Positions 13,231 to 21,079 of a DNA stretch of 64,000 bases are shown piece after piece. A program made the position numbers and the translations under genes. Numbering within the stretch: the first letter of the stretch is position 1; each line of letters opens with the position of its first letter. Source of the DNA: a virus; IMG/VR virus record IMGVR_UViG_3300006737_000017, positions 62,001-126,000 of that record; one strand, given 5' to 3'. The notes under the pieces are model-generated. The model was not told the origin of the DNA and did not search any database. It saw only the letters and a program-made list of their open reading frames with translations.

Positions 13231-13815
13231 ATGAAAAATTCAATTAAATTTTTTCTATGGATAGCTGTTATATTTTTATCGAGTATATTCGTTATTATTA
13301 CAATGGTATCTTATGAAAAGCAAATAGAAGATTTGCAAAATGAAAACGGCTCTTTAGATTATGCATTAAAATTTCAAAAAGAACAGTGTCAATATCACGT
13401 TCAAGAATTAATGCTTAAAATAGATTCTTTAGAAAAAGAGCTTATTTTTTATGAACCAAAAACTATTGGTGAAACTATAGATGAAATCTTAAATGCCATA
13501 ATTAGAGTAGAGTCTAGCAACAACGATTCAGCATACAATGTAAAAGAAGATGCAGTTGGATGTTTACAAATTAGACAAACTATGGTAGACGACGTTAACC
13601 GAATCTTAAGAAGAAATGGTTATGATAAAAGATATTCATACAATGATAGATGGGATAGAAAAAAATCTATAGAGATGTTTGATATCTTTTGTAATTACTA
13701 TGGTTTAACTACTGCAGAAGAAATGGCAAGGTGCTGGAACGGTGGACCAAGAGGAATTGATAATCCAGCAACATTAGGTTACTGGGATAAAGTACAAATG
13801 GAGATGAACTCATGA
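13231..13815 (+). CDS. Membrane-anchored lytic transglycosylase-like protein
   Basis: A 194-residue protein with an N-terminal transmembrane or signal-anchor helix (FFLWIAVIFLSSIFVIITMV, about 7-26), a short coiled coil (about 28-72) and an SLT/lysozyme-like domain. The domain shows IIRVESSNNDSAYN with candidate catalytic Glu94, the GCLQIRQTMVDDVNRI helix, and RCWNGGPRG (168-175), equivalent to the WNGG signature of lysozyme folds. It should cleave peptidoglycan from the periplasmic side. The non-cleaved anchor is reminiscent of signal-arrest-release endolysins. It overlaps the HD gene by 4 nt. The lysozyme-like call is good; endolysin versus entry role is open. Confidence 0.78.
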   Translation: MKNSIKFFLWIAVIFLSSIFVIITMVSYEKQIEDLQNENGSLDYALKFQKEQCQYHVQELMLKIDSLEKELIFYEPKTIGETIDEILNAIIRVESSNNDSAYNVKEDAVGCLQIRQTMVDDVNRILRRNGYDKRYSYNDRWDRKKSIEMFDIFCNYYGLTTAEEMARCWNGGPRGIDNPATLGYWDKVQMEMNS

Positions 13816-14558
13816 ATTTAGATGAAAGTAAAATATTAGAAAATTGGAATGATTTATTAAAAGTCATTAATGATAATTTTGATGGTGAAAGAAAAAAGAA
13901 TCTTAAAGCAATGTACAATAAGTTAGCTGAAAGAATGATGTTAGCTCCTGCTTCTGGTATTATACACTATCACAATTGTTTTGCTGGTGGATACGTTGAT
14001 CATGTTCTAAGAGTTATAGAGTGTGCAAAAAGACTGTCTAATCAATGGGATGAAATGGGAGCAGACAAAAATTATACAGACGAAGAATTAATTTTTTCTG
14101 CATTGAACCACGACTTAGGTAAAGTTGGAGATATGGAAAAAGACTATTATATTCCTAACCCAAGTGAATGGCATAGAAAGAATCAAGGCAAGCTTTACAA
14201 ATTTAACCCTGACTTAGATTACATGTCAGTACCAGATAGATCTTTATTTTTATTAGCACAGAATGGAATTTCATACACATACAATGAAGCAATGGGTATT
14301 AGATTGCACGATGGTTTATATGACGATTCTAATGTTCAATATCTAAAAACTTTTAATACAGACAAAGAAATTAAAAGTAATCTACCTACAATACTTCACC
14401 ATGCAGATCATATGGCTTCTAGGATTGAACATGATAATTATGTAAAGTCTGCTGGTAATAATCTTAAGCCTCAACCAAAGAGAAGAAAAGCTTCTCCTAA
14501 ACTAAATGGTGCATCAGATTCAGCAAACGACTTATTCAAAGATTTTTTTAAGGAGTAA
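13812..14558 (+). CDS. HD-domain phosphohydrolase
   Basis: A 248-residue protein with the HD-superfamily metal ligands in order: GGYVDHVLRV (His64), ALNHDLGKVGD (His100-Asp101) and LHHADHMASR (His196-His197, Asp199). HD proteins hydrolyse phosphoester bonds, often of nucleotides or signalling nucleotides; the substrate cannot be read from the sequence. The last 35 residues are low-complexity and basic. It is coupled to the transglycosylase gene by an ATGA overlap and lies in the P8 operon with the sigma factor. Confidence 0.82.
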   Translation: MNLDESKILENWNDLLKVINDNFDGERKKNLKAMYNKLAERMMLAPASGIIHYHNCFAGGYVDHVLRVIECAKRLSNQWDEMGADKNYTDEELIFSALNHDLGKVGDMEKDYYIPNPSEWHRKNQGKLYKFNPDLDYMSVPDRSLFLLAQNGISYTYNEAMGIRLHDGLYDDSNVQYLKTFNTDKEIKSNLPTILHHADHMASRIEHDNYVKSAGNNLKPQPKRRKASPKLNGASDSANDLFKDFFKE

Positions 14559-14561
14559 TAA

Positions 14562-14828
14562 ATGATATTAGAAATTATATTAATTAGTTTATTAATGTTG
14601 TCTATCTTTATAATTTATAGACAAGACCAAACTATAAAAAAGCAAATAGACTATATAGATTCTATAGAGACAAAGTTAATTAATAACTTTGAAATTATTA
14701 AAAGTTCTTTTATACGTATGAAAGAAATAGATCAAAAGGGCGGCTTTGAAAGTGACGACGAAGTAGGCCAAGTATTTACTAACATTAAAGAAGTCATAGA
14801 AGATTTAGAGAAAGAAGTAAATGGATAA
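14562..14828 (+). CDS. Small membrane-anchored coiled-coil protein
   Basis: An 88-residue protein with an N-terminal hydrophobic helix (MILEIILISLLMLSIFIIY), a helical stretch and an acidic tail (GGFESDDEVGQVFTNIKEVIEDLEKEV). Small proteins with this FESDDEVG-type tail are, from memory, common in T4-like marine phages next to the late sigma gene. It overlaps the sigma gene start by 8 nt, so it is probably coupled to it. Function unknown. Confidence 0.6.
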   Translation: MILEIILISLLMLSIFIIYRQDQTIKKQIDYIDSIETKLINNFEIIKSSFIRMKEIDQKGGFESDDEVGQVFTNIKEVIEDLEKEVNG

Positions 14829-15567
14829 TTTAAGCCCAGTAGATTTATTCTACAAAGAACTAGAAAAACCTAAAGAAGTTAAATTAACTAGAAGAGGTAG
14901 ACCTAGAAAAACTAAGATGTATTTTACACAAGTAACAGAAGATGCTATTATAGCATACAACCAAGAGTCTGATGTAAGAAAAAGAAACAAGGTTTGGAAT
15001 GATCATATTAATGGTGCAATATTCAAATTAGCAGAAAACATAATTAACAGGTTTAAGTTTATGTACATGGATGGTGGTATTGTAGAAGTTAAATCTGAAG
15101 TTGTTTCTTTCCTATTAACAAAGCTGCCTAAATATACTTCTGATAAAGGTAAAGCTTTTTCTTACTTTTCAATAGTAGCAAAAAATTATTTAATACAAAA
15201 TAACAATAAAAATTATAAAAGATTGATAAATAAAGCTGGTGTTAATCATATAGATTGGCAAAGAAATATAGGTAATGAAATGCATTTGTCTAAAACGCAT
15301 GATGGTATATTAGACTTTATGACTCAATTTATAGAATGGTATGAAGAAAAAATAGATCAAAAGTTTAGATTAGATAGGGACAAAGCTATTGCTTATGCAG
15401 TAATGGAATTATTTAAGAAAAGAGACAACATAGAAACTTATAATAAAAAAGCTCTTTATATTCTCATAAGAGAGATGACTGGAGCTAAAACACAGTATAT
15501 AACCAAAGTAGTAAAGCAGATAAAAAAAGAGTATGAAACTCTCTACTTAAAATACCAAACCAGATAG
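14821..15567 (+). CDS. gp55: Late-transcription sigma factor (gp55-like)
   Basis: A 248-residue protein resembling the gp55 family of T4-like phages, which replaces the host sigma factor and directs RNA polymerase to late promoters. The segment AFSYFSIVAKNYLIQNNNKNYKR (about 111-133) corresponds to sigma region 2, with the aromatic-rich helix used for DNA melting and -10 recognition. The N terminus is basic (RRGRPRKTK), and the C-terminal helices end in KQIKKEYETLYLKYQ. T4 gp55 recognises a single -10-like box, matching the lone GATATTTATA boxes before virion genes here. There is no region-4-like -35 reader. The call rests on family resemblance and context. Confidence 0.78.
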   Translation: MDNLSPVDLFYKELEKPKEVKLTRRGRPRKTKMYFTQVTEDAIIAYNQESDVRKRNKVWNDHINGAIFKLAENIINRFKFMYMDGGIVEVKSEVVSFLLTKLPKYTSDKGKAFSYFSIVAKNYLIQNNNKNYKRLINKAGVNHIDWQRNIGNEMHLSKTHDGILDFMTQFIEWYEEKIDQKFRLDRDKAIAYAVMELFKKRDNIETYNKKALYILIREMTGAKTQYITKVVKQIKKEYETLYLKYQTR

Positions 15568-15670
15568 TTATAATAAAGAAAAAGGTTATATAAAAGGTTT
15601 CTAAAAAAGGTTATGGTATTGAACTCCGAAAGCATGTTAATTTTATTAAGAAAATAACAAGGAGAATTAT

Positions 15671-16078
15671 ATGAAAAATTTGATTTTAACAATGATGCTA
15701 GTATGCGGCATGTTCGCAGCAAATGCACAAACAAGTGGTGACTGGTACGTAGGTACTGGAGATGTAGCAAATACAGCATGGACTGATTGGTCTGTGTCAC
15801 CTACAATTGGATATGGTGTTATGGACAACCTAATGGTTGGTTGCTCAGTATCTCAAGCAGATTCAACTGTTGATATGGATATTGATTTTCACGCAAGATA
15901 TTTTGTAAAAGGATATTTTGCTTATTTAGCAACAGACGGGCTATCTACGGATGGTATGTCTATTGGGGCAGGTAAGATGTTTACCTTACGTAATAATATT
16001 TACGTTGACCCTAAAGTGGTTTACAACACAGGAGAAAAAACTACAAACCTTACATTAGGGTTTGGGTTTAGATTCTAA
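15671..16078 (+). CDS. Phage-encoded outer-membrane beta-barrel protein
   Basis: A 135-residue protein with a signal peptide (MKNLILTMMLVCGMFAANAQ, cleavage likely after ANA) and alternating-residue beta strands throughout. It ends GFGFRF, whose terminal aromatic matches the C-terminal signal read by the BAM machinery. The mature part, about 116 residues, suits a small 8-strand barrel. Glutamine right after the cleavage site is common in Bacteroidota. It has a strong CAAGGAG Shine-Dalgarno sequence and is not a virion-type gene. It could change the host surface, for example superinfection exclusion or receptor masking, or aid lysis; that is inference. Confidence 0.72.
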   Translation: MKNLILTMMLVCGMFAANAQTSGDWYVGTGDVANTAWTDWSVSPTIGYGVMDNLMVGCSVSQADSTVDMDIDFHARYFVKGYFAYLATDGLSTDGMSIGAGKMFTLRNNIYVDPKVVYNTGEKTTNLTLGFGFRF

Positions 16079-16153
16079 TTAACCCATAATGGGTCAACAT
16101 GCTTTCGATGCAATTTTGCAACAGAATACTTATTAAAACAATAGGAGAAAACA

Positions 16154-16378
16154 ATGGATTCAGTAATTAAATACGTAAATGGTTTCTTTGGTGGTTTAGG
16201 TACTATTATGTTAGCTATCTTACCAGTAACGATTCTATGGCAAGTACTTACGGGTACTACTGTATTTGGAATGGATGTAATTGCAAATTTATCAGCTCTT
16301 GTAACTTCACTAGGTAATGGTGGTTTTGTAGGATTGGTAGTATTAGTAATTGTTGCTTCATTCTTTATGAAGAAATAG
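16154..16378 (+). CDS. Small two-TM protein (possible holin)
   Basis: A 74-residue protein with two hydrophobic helices (LGTIMLAILPVTILWQVL and GGFVGLVVLVIVASFFM) and a short KK tail. The size and topology fit class II holins, but no signature is present. A stronger holin candidate lies at 52337. It has an ATAGGAG Shine-Dalgarno sequence and is the last gene before a terminator. It lies beside the outer-membrane barrel gene, so an envelope role is likely. Confidence 0.6.
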   Translation: MDSVIKYVNGFFGGLGTIMLAILPVTILWQVLTGTTVFGMDVIANLSALVTSLGNGGFVGLVVLVIVASFFMKK

Positions 16379-16393
16379 TTATATAAATAAAAA

Positions 16394-16421
16394 GGGCCCT
16401 CGTTAATTCGGGGGCTTTTTT
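16394..16421 (+). terminator. Rho-independent terminator
   Basis: Stem GCCCTCG (16396-16402) / CGGGGGC (16409-16415, one G.U) with loop TTAATT and six T residues. It separates the host-takeover region from the tail genes. The loop and design match the terminator after gp23. Confidence 0.9.
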
Positions 16422-16431
16422 GTGTGTTTAA

Positions 16432-16441
16432 GATATTTATA
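16432..16441 (+). promoter_or_regulatory. Late-type promoter box
   Basis: GATATTTATA 17 nt before the first baseplate-module gene, directly after a terminator. No -35-like box. Confidence 0.6.
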
Positions 16442-16457
16442 ATAAAGGGAATGATAT

Positions 16458-16796
16458 ATGGATAAAGAAATATTTAAGGGAAAAACGTTTTCTGATTTGT
16501 GTGAGGATATATATACAAATTCTGTAAAGAAAGAAAAACAAATTTCAGCTTTGATAAAAGATTTACAACCAATGATCAAGTCAATTGGGGATGCAACTGT
16601 TATTGTACCGATAATAAAAGAATATTTAGAAGTTGGTGTAAAGAACGATGAGCATTTAATAAAGATGGCAGCTATAGTACAAAGGGCTCAATCTAGAGGC
16701 GATTCAACTGAGTCTGGTGGAATGCTTTTAACTGAAGAAGAAAAACGCCATCTATTAGAAACTGTTGAAGAACTAAACTCGGAAGATAAAAAATAA
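16458..16796 (+). CDS. Conserved T4-like hypothetical protein (gp5 neighbour)
   Basis: A 112-residue, helical, soluble protein (FSDLCEDIYTNSVKKEKQISALIKDLQPMIKSI...). A similar small protein stands before the baseplate spike gene in marine T4-like phages; I recognise the type but not a function. The start has a weak AAAGGGA. It overlaps the next gene by one base (AATGC), indicating coupling to the spike gene. Possibly a baseplate assembly factor. Confidence 0.6.
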   Translation: MDKEIFKGKTFSDLCEDIYTNSVKKEKQISALIKDLQPMIKSIGDATVIVPIIKEYLEVGVKNDEHLIKMAAIVQRAQSRGDSTESGGMLLTEEEKRHLLETVEELNSEDKK

Positions 16797-17830
16797 TGCA
16801 AGACGAAATAATACAATCATCATTTTCTTCAGCAGATGGAAACAAAAATGAAGGAAATAAAATACCTCTTTATATGGGAAGAGTTATTAATGTTCTATTA
16901 AACCCTGAAACAAAAGAGTCGGTTGGTAGAGTAGAATTAAGAGTAGCAGAAAGAGAAGATGAAGAGGACAATCAGTTTGAAGAAGTATTTGCATTTCCAA
17001 TAAATTTGTATAACTATACAATGCCGCTTATTAACGAGTCTGTATTGGTTCATAGAACTGAAGCTGGTAGATACTTTTACTTTTCAATACCTCCTCACAA
17101 TTTTTATGATCAAATAACAATTGATAATGAGGATGACACTGAGCTAGAAGGTGAGGAAGAAGATGTAAAAATAAACTTGCAATCTTTTGATTTAATATCT
17201 GCAAATGATGAATCAGATAAAGAAATATATGGAGAGACCTTTACAGAAGAAGTTAAAACTGCTACTGATGCTATATTAAGTAGAAACGTTCATGAAGGTG
17301 ATACACTAATACAAGGTAGATTTGGAAACTCTATAAAGCTTACTTCAAAGAATGAACTAAATGAAACTCCTTGGAGTATAGATGGAGAGGACGGTCAACC
17401 TGTAATAGCAATTAGAAATGGTTTAGAAAGATACGAAGATCCTACAACAGATAATTCATTTATATACCTATTATCAGATCAATCTTTTGATTTTGGCGAT
17501 ATAGCTTTCTCTCCTGAGAGTGGAAATCTTGGTGATACTATGGATGCTTATGTTGGAGGCCAAGTTATAATCGGAGCAGATAGATTAACATTGATGTCTA
17601 AAGCAGACGATATTTCTATATCATCTGCAGGATTAGTTAGTATAGCAACTGCAAAGTGGGCAGTAGATGTAGACGTCTTAATGGATCAAGTTAAAGCATT
17701 AGCAGAACAAGTTGAGGCTTTAACAGCTGGGTCAGCAACATTCACAACTGGAGTTGGTCCAACTGGTCCTGCTACTAATGCTGGTGACTGTGCAGCCATC
17801 ACTGTTGAAATATCTGGGATGGAGCAATAA
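16796..17830 (+). CDS. gp5: Baseplate central spike protein (gp5-like, no lysozyme domain)
   Basis: A 344-residue protein. Residues about 22-115 form an OB-fold-like domain (YMGRVINVLLNPETKESVGRVELRVAE...). Next comes a RFGNSIKLTS segment typical of gp5/VgrG-type spikes, then PWSIDGEDGQPVIAI and SFIYLLSDQSF, and a C-terminal beta/coil part (GGQVIIGADRLTLMSKADDISISSAGLVSIAT) suited to a triple-stranded spike. The lysozyme domain of T4 gp5 is missing, as in many marine relatives, so peptidoglycan cutting may be done elsewhere. It forms the membrane-puncturing tip of the baseplate hub. Family likeness is reasonable; homology was not tested. Confidence 0.68.
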   Translation: MQDEIIQSSFSSADGNKNEGNKIPLYMGRVINVLLNPETKESVGRVELRVAEREDEEDNQFEEVFAFPINLYNYTMPLINESVLVHRTEAGRYFYFSIPPHNFYDQITIDNEDDTELEGEEEDVKINLQSFDLISANDESDKEIYGETFTEEVKTATDAILSRNVHEGDTLIQGRFGNSIKLTSKNELNETPWSIDGEDGQPVIAIRNGLERYEDPTTDNSFIYLLSDQSFDFGDIAFSPESGNLGDTMDAYVGGQVIIGADRLTLMSKADDISISSAGLVSIATAKWAVDVDVLMDQVKALAEQVEALTAGSATFTTGVGPTGPATNAGDCAAITVEISGMEQ

Positions 17831-18366
17831 TGGCAATTAATTGGTCAGGTTTAGAATCGGATATTAAAGCTTGGTTCGAAGATGTAGGAGAAAAGACAGA
17901 AGATGATACTGCAAAATTTTTAGCAGACTCATATGGTCAAACTGTATCAACAGCTGCTGATCCAAATGGTAATCCTGTAATACCTCCTGGTAAAGAATCT
18001 GGAATAGAAAAAGCTTGGTCTTCTGCCTTTGCAGCACAGAAAGCAGTAGACAATAAATTAGGCCCTCCTGGGTGGGTATCTGTCGAAGGCGCTATACTTT
18101 TATTTTGGACTGCTTGTCCCTTTTCACCAGCACCCCCGCATCCTGGTACAGTAACGCCAATTTCAAATATTACAACTATGCCTGGATCTCCCGGTATAGC
18201 AGCAGCTATAGATAAAGCTTTTAATCAAGAAGATCCTGCTAAAGTTGCAAAGGAATTAGTTACTGGGTATAAAGCGCATGCTGCAACAATAGCTGGTTTG
18301 TACATAGGTCTTATACCACCTACAGCATCTACTCCATTAAACGTACCATGGGCAGGAATAAAATAA
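17830..18366 (+). CDS. Virion-associated hypothetical protein
   Basis: A 178-residue protein rich in Ala, Gly and Pro (FSPAPPHPGTVTPISNITTMPG...). The segment SVEGAILLFWTACPF may be hydrophobic core or membrane-active. The start overlaps the spike-gene stop (TAATG). Its position between the spike and gp25 suggests a baseplate or hub accessory role, perhaps linked to the spike. No family recognised. Confidence 0.6.
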   Translation: MAINWSGLESDIKAWFEDVGEKTEDDTAKFLADSYGQTVSTAADPNGNPVIPPGKESGIEKAWSSAFAAQKAVDNKLGPPGWVSVEGAILLFWTACPFSPAPPHPGTVTPISNITTMPGSPGIAAAIDKAFNQEDPAKVAKELVTGYKAHAATIAGLYIGLIPPTASTPLNVPWAGIK

Positions 18367-18374
18367 CCTTTAGT

Positions 18375-18384
18375 GATATTTATA
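18375..18384 (+). promoter_or_regulatory. Late-type promoter box
   Basis: GATATTTATA 33 nt before the gene at 18418; there is no -35-like element. Confidence 0.6.
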
Positions 18385-18417
18385 TATAGAAAAAGGTTTA
18401 TATAATAGGAGAATAAA

Positions 18418-18756
18418 ATGACAAAGAAAGACTTAGTACGTTTGATTAGAGAAGTAGTAAAACGAGAAGTAAAGACGCAAGTTAACAATGTATTAACTGA
18501 GATGGAAAATACCTCATCTAAAAAAATGAGTATTAATGAAGCAATAGAGCAAACAGCTGCAACAGACGTTCCAACTCTGAAAACATTTACAGCTGCTGAT
18601 GCAAGAGCAGGTTTTGCTGCAATGCAAACTGGCTTCAACCAACCACCACAGCAAACAGATTTACACGGTAAACCAGTTGACGTTAGTCAATTGCAAGGTG
18701 GACTAGATAAAGTATTAACAAGAGATTATTCAGAATTAGTAAAAAAGTTTAAGTAA
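18418..18756 (+). CDS. Hypothetical structural-module protein
   Basis: A 112-residue protein. The first 30 residues form an amphipathic basic helix (KKDLVRLIREVVKREVKTQVNNVL) similar in style to the N termini of the head-region proteins at 52011 and 58954. The rest is Ala/Gln-rich and flexible, with a C-terminal helix (LDKVLTRDYSELVKKF). Strong ATAGGAG Shine-Dalgarno sequence. Unknown role; possibly a small baseplate component or a packaged peptide. Confidence 0.6.
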   Translation: MTKKDLVRLIREVVKREVKTQVNNVLTEMENTSSKKMSINEAIEQTAATDVPTLKTFTAADARAGFAAMQTGFNQPPQQTDLHGKPVDVSQLQGGLDKVLTRDYSELVKKFK

Positions 18757-18762
18757 TAACAT

Positions 18763-19182
18763 ATGCCAGAAAATAACCCGATATTAATAAACCCAATTGA
18801 TCTTGAACCAGATGTTGCCATCGGTATTAGTTTACCTATGGATGCTTCAAATGGCGCAGCACTTCAAAGTACATTTTATACTAAAGATCAAATAAAGGCA
18901 AATATTACAAGTTTATTTTCAACTATGATTGGAGAAAGAGTTATGCAACCAACGTTTGGTACATATCTTTTCAATCTATTATTTGAACAAGTTAATACTG
19001 ATTTGAAAGAAAAACAAATAAGAAATGAAGTAGATAGAGCTATACAACAATGGGTACCAGAAGTAATTGTAAATGAAGTATCATTTCCTGAAGTTATAGA
19101 TGAAAGAAAAATATTAATTAAATTGAAATATAGTATACCACAGTATAACTTAGAAGACGAATTAACTTTAGAGGCACAATAA
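18763..19182 (+). CDS. gp25: Baseplate wedge protein gp25
   Basis: A 139-residue member of the gp25/GpW-like baseplate family, the sheath-initiating wedge component. The typical core is visible: TKDQIKANITSLFSTMIGERVMQPTFGTYLFNLLFEQ, with the conserved E-R-x-M-x-P-x-F-G segment at about 53-63. The terminal part (INEV-like IVNEVSFPEV..., KILIKLKYSIP) is also standard. It is followed 2 nt later by gp6, the usual partner and order in contractile tails. High certainty. Confidence 0.92.
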   Translation: MPENNPILINPIDLEPDVAIGISLPMDASNGAALQSTFYTKDQIKANITSLFSTMIGERVMQPTFGTYLFNLLFEQVNTDLKEKQIRNEVDRAIQQWVPEVIVNEVSFPEVIDERKILIKLKYSIPQYNLEDELTLEAQ

Positions 19183-19184
19183 TT

Positions 19185-21068
19185 ATGGCAAGTAAAGATA
19201 TTAAATATGTAGGTAGAGATTTTGATGGTTTTAAGTCTAACTTGATAGAGTTTGCTAAAAACTATTTTCCTAATACCTATAATGACTTTGATACTGCATC
19301 ACCTGGTACAATGTTTATTGAGATGGCGTCTTATGTAGGAGATGTACTTTCATATTACACAGATTATGCATTAAAAGAAAGTATGTTGCACAGAGCAACA
19401 GAGAGAAAGAATTTATACGACCTAGCACAAGGTTTTGGATATAAACCAAAAATTTCTGTAGCATCTACATGTAAATTAGATGTATATATAAAAATACCCG
19501 CATTACAAGTAGCGACAGAAGATAATGCATTCGGAGGAGCAGCATCAGCACCAGATTGGGACTATGCTCCAGTTATAGAACAAGGAATGGTAGTATCAAC
19601 AGATGGTGGTACAAAATTTTATACGATGAACTCAATCAATTTCCAAGCTTCATCATCCTCTGATACTACTGATGTAACTGTTCACACGATTAATGCAACT
19701 ACATCTAATCCGGAATATTATTTATTAAAGAAGACTGTATTAGTATCAAGTGGTGATATAAGAACTACTTCATATGGTGGAACTGGTACAAAATCTCAAA
19801 AGTTTACTATAAACGATGATAATGTAATAGGTATAAATGAAGTAACAGACGGCGACAGCAATAGATGGTATGAAGTTCCTTACCTAGCTCAAGACACTAT
19901 CTTTGGAGAAAATGTTAATAGCGCAGCTTTTGATCCAACAACAAGTGGAGAATCTTCTAAGACTCCATATATTTTAACGTTAAAGAAAACGCCAAGAAGA
20001 TTTGTAACAAGAATCAATGGTGATAATAAATTAGTTTTACAATTCGGTTCTGGTATTTCAACAATAGCAGATTCTTTAATATTACCAAACCCAAATAATG
20101 TAGGTACAAATTTACCAGGTTCATCTGATAATTTGAACAAAGCTTTTGACCCTTCTAATTTTATGAAAACCAAAACTTATGGTCAAGCTCCAACTGAAGC
20201 TCTTACAATAAAATATACAGTTGGATATGGCTTAGCTGGTAATGTATCAACTGGAACTATAACAAGTGTCAATTCGAAAACTATTACACAAAATTCAGAT
20301 GACGTATCAGATGCTCTAAAGAATATAGTAGAAACTTCTATAGCAGTAAACAATCCTGAACCAGCAAGTGGAGGAAAATCACAAGAAACAATAGAAGACG
20401 TTAGAGAAAATGCTCTTGCTCATTTTGCTACACAACAAAGAGCTGTAACTAAGGAAGATTATATAATAAGAGCATATTCAATGCCGCCTAAGTTTGGATC
20501 TGTTCCAAAAGTATTTATAACTCAAGACACGCAAATAGATATGAAAACAAGAGAAGAAGTGAATAATCCTCTTGCTTTGAATATGTACGTTTTGGGATAT
20601 GATCAAAATAAAAACTTAGCTAATTGCAACGAAGCTTCAAAAAAGAATTTGAAAAATTATTTATCACAATACAGAATGATGACTGATTCTATAAATATTA
20701 AAAATGGGTACATAATAAATCTAGGAGTAGACTTTGAAATTGTAGTACTAGCAGGCTTTAACTCTAGAACAGTCGTCTTAACTTGTATAGATAAATTAAA
20801 AGAATTAATGCATATAGATAATATGCAATTTATGCAACCAATTATTATAAAAGATTTACAATTAGAACTTTCAAAAATAGACGGTGTTCAGTCTGTTATG
20901 AAATTTGATATAAGAAATAAGTGGAGAACAAGCTTAGGTTATTCTGGGGTTAAATACAACTTAGAAGATGCTAATAAAGGTGGAATAATATATCCTTCAA
21001 AGGATCCGTCTATATTTGAAATAAAATATCCAAACATAGACATCCAAGGAAGAGCAACTACATATTAG
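19185..21068 (+). CDS. gp6: Baseplate wedge protein gp6
   Basis: A 627-residue protein of the gp6/GpJ-like baseplate family, which forms the inner ring of the baseplate. The N-terminal signature YVGRDFDGFKSNLIEFAKNY... and the conserved PGTMFIEMASYVGDVLSYYTDYALKESML (about 41-70) are clear. The C-terminal part has the family-typical AVTKEDYIIRAYSMPPKFGSV segment (about 415-435). The length is near T4 gp6 (660). It sits directly behind gp25, consistent with co-assembly. Confidence 0.9.
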   Translation: MASKDIKYVGRDFDGFKSNLIEFAKNYFPNTYNDFDTASPGTMFIEMASYVGDVLSYYTDYALKESMLHRATERKNLYDLAQGFGYKPKISVASTCKLDVYIKIPALQVATEDNAFGGAASAPDWDYAPVIEQGMVVSTDGGTKFYTMNSINFQASSSSDTTDVTVHTINATTSNPEYYLLKKTVLVSSGDIRTTSYGGTGTKSQKFTINDDNVIGINEVTDGDSNRWYEVPYLAQDTIFGENVNSAAFDPTTSGESSKTPYILTLKKTPRRFVTRINGDNKLVLQFGSGISTIADSLILPNPNNVGTNLPGSSDNLNKAFDPSNFMKTKTYGQAPTEALTIKYTVGYGLAGNVSTGTITSVNSKTITQNSDDVSDALKNIVETSIAVNNPEPASGGKSQETIEDVRENALAHFATQQRAVTKEDYIIRAYSMPPKFGSVPKVFITQDTQIDMKTREEVNNPLALNMYVLGYDQNKNLANCNEASKKNLKNYLSQYRMMTDSINIKNGYIINLGVDFEIVVLAGFNSRTVVLTCIDKLKELMHIDNMQFMQPIIIKDLQLELSKIDGVQSVMKFDIRNKWRTSLGYSGVKYNLEDANKGGIIYPSKDPSIFEIKYPNIDIQGRATTY

Positions 21069-21079
21069 AGGAATAACTT

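Noticed and set aside
16081-16094. ACCCATAATGGGT hairpin after the outer-membrane barrel gene as a terminator.
   Set aside because: The stem is only 4-5 bp, no U tract follows, and the next gene is close with its own SD.
16796-17830. Lysozyme domain within the gp5-like spike.
   Set aside because: No catalytic Glu-xx-Asp/Thr signature or lysozyme-length insertion lies between the OB fold and the C-terminal spike.
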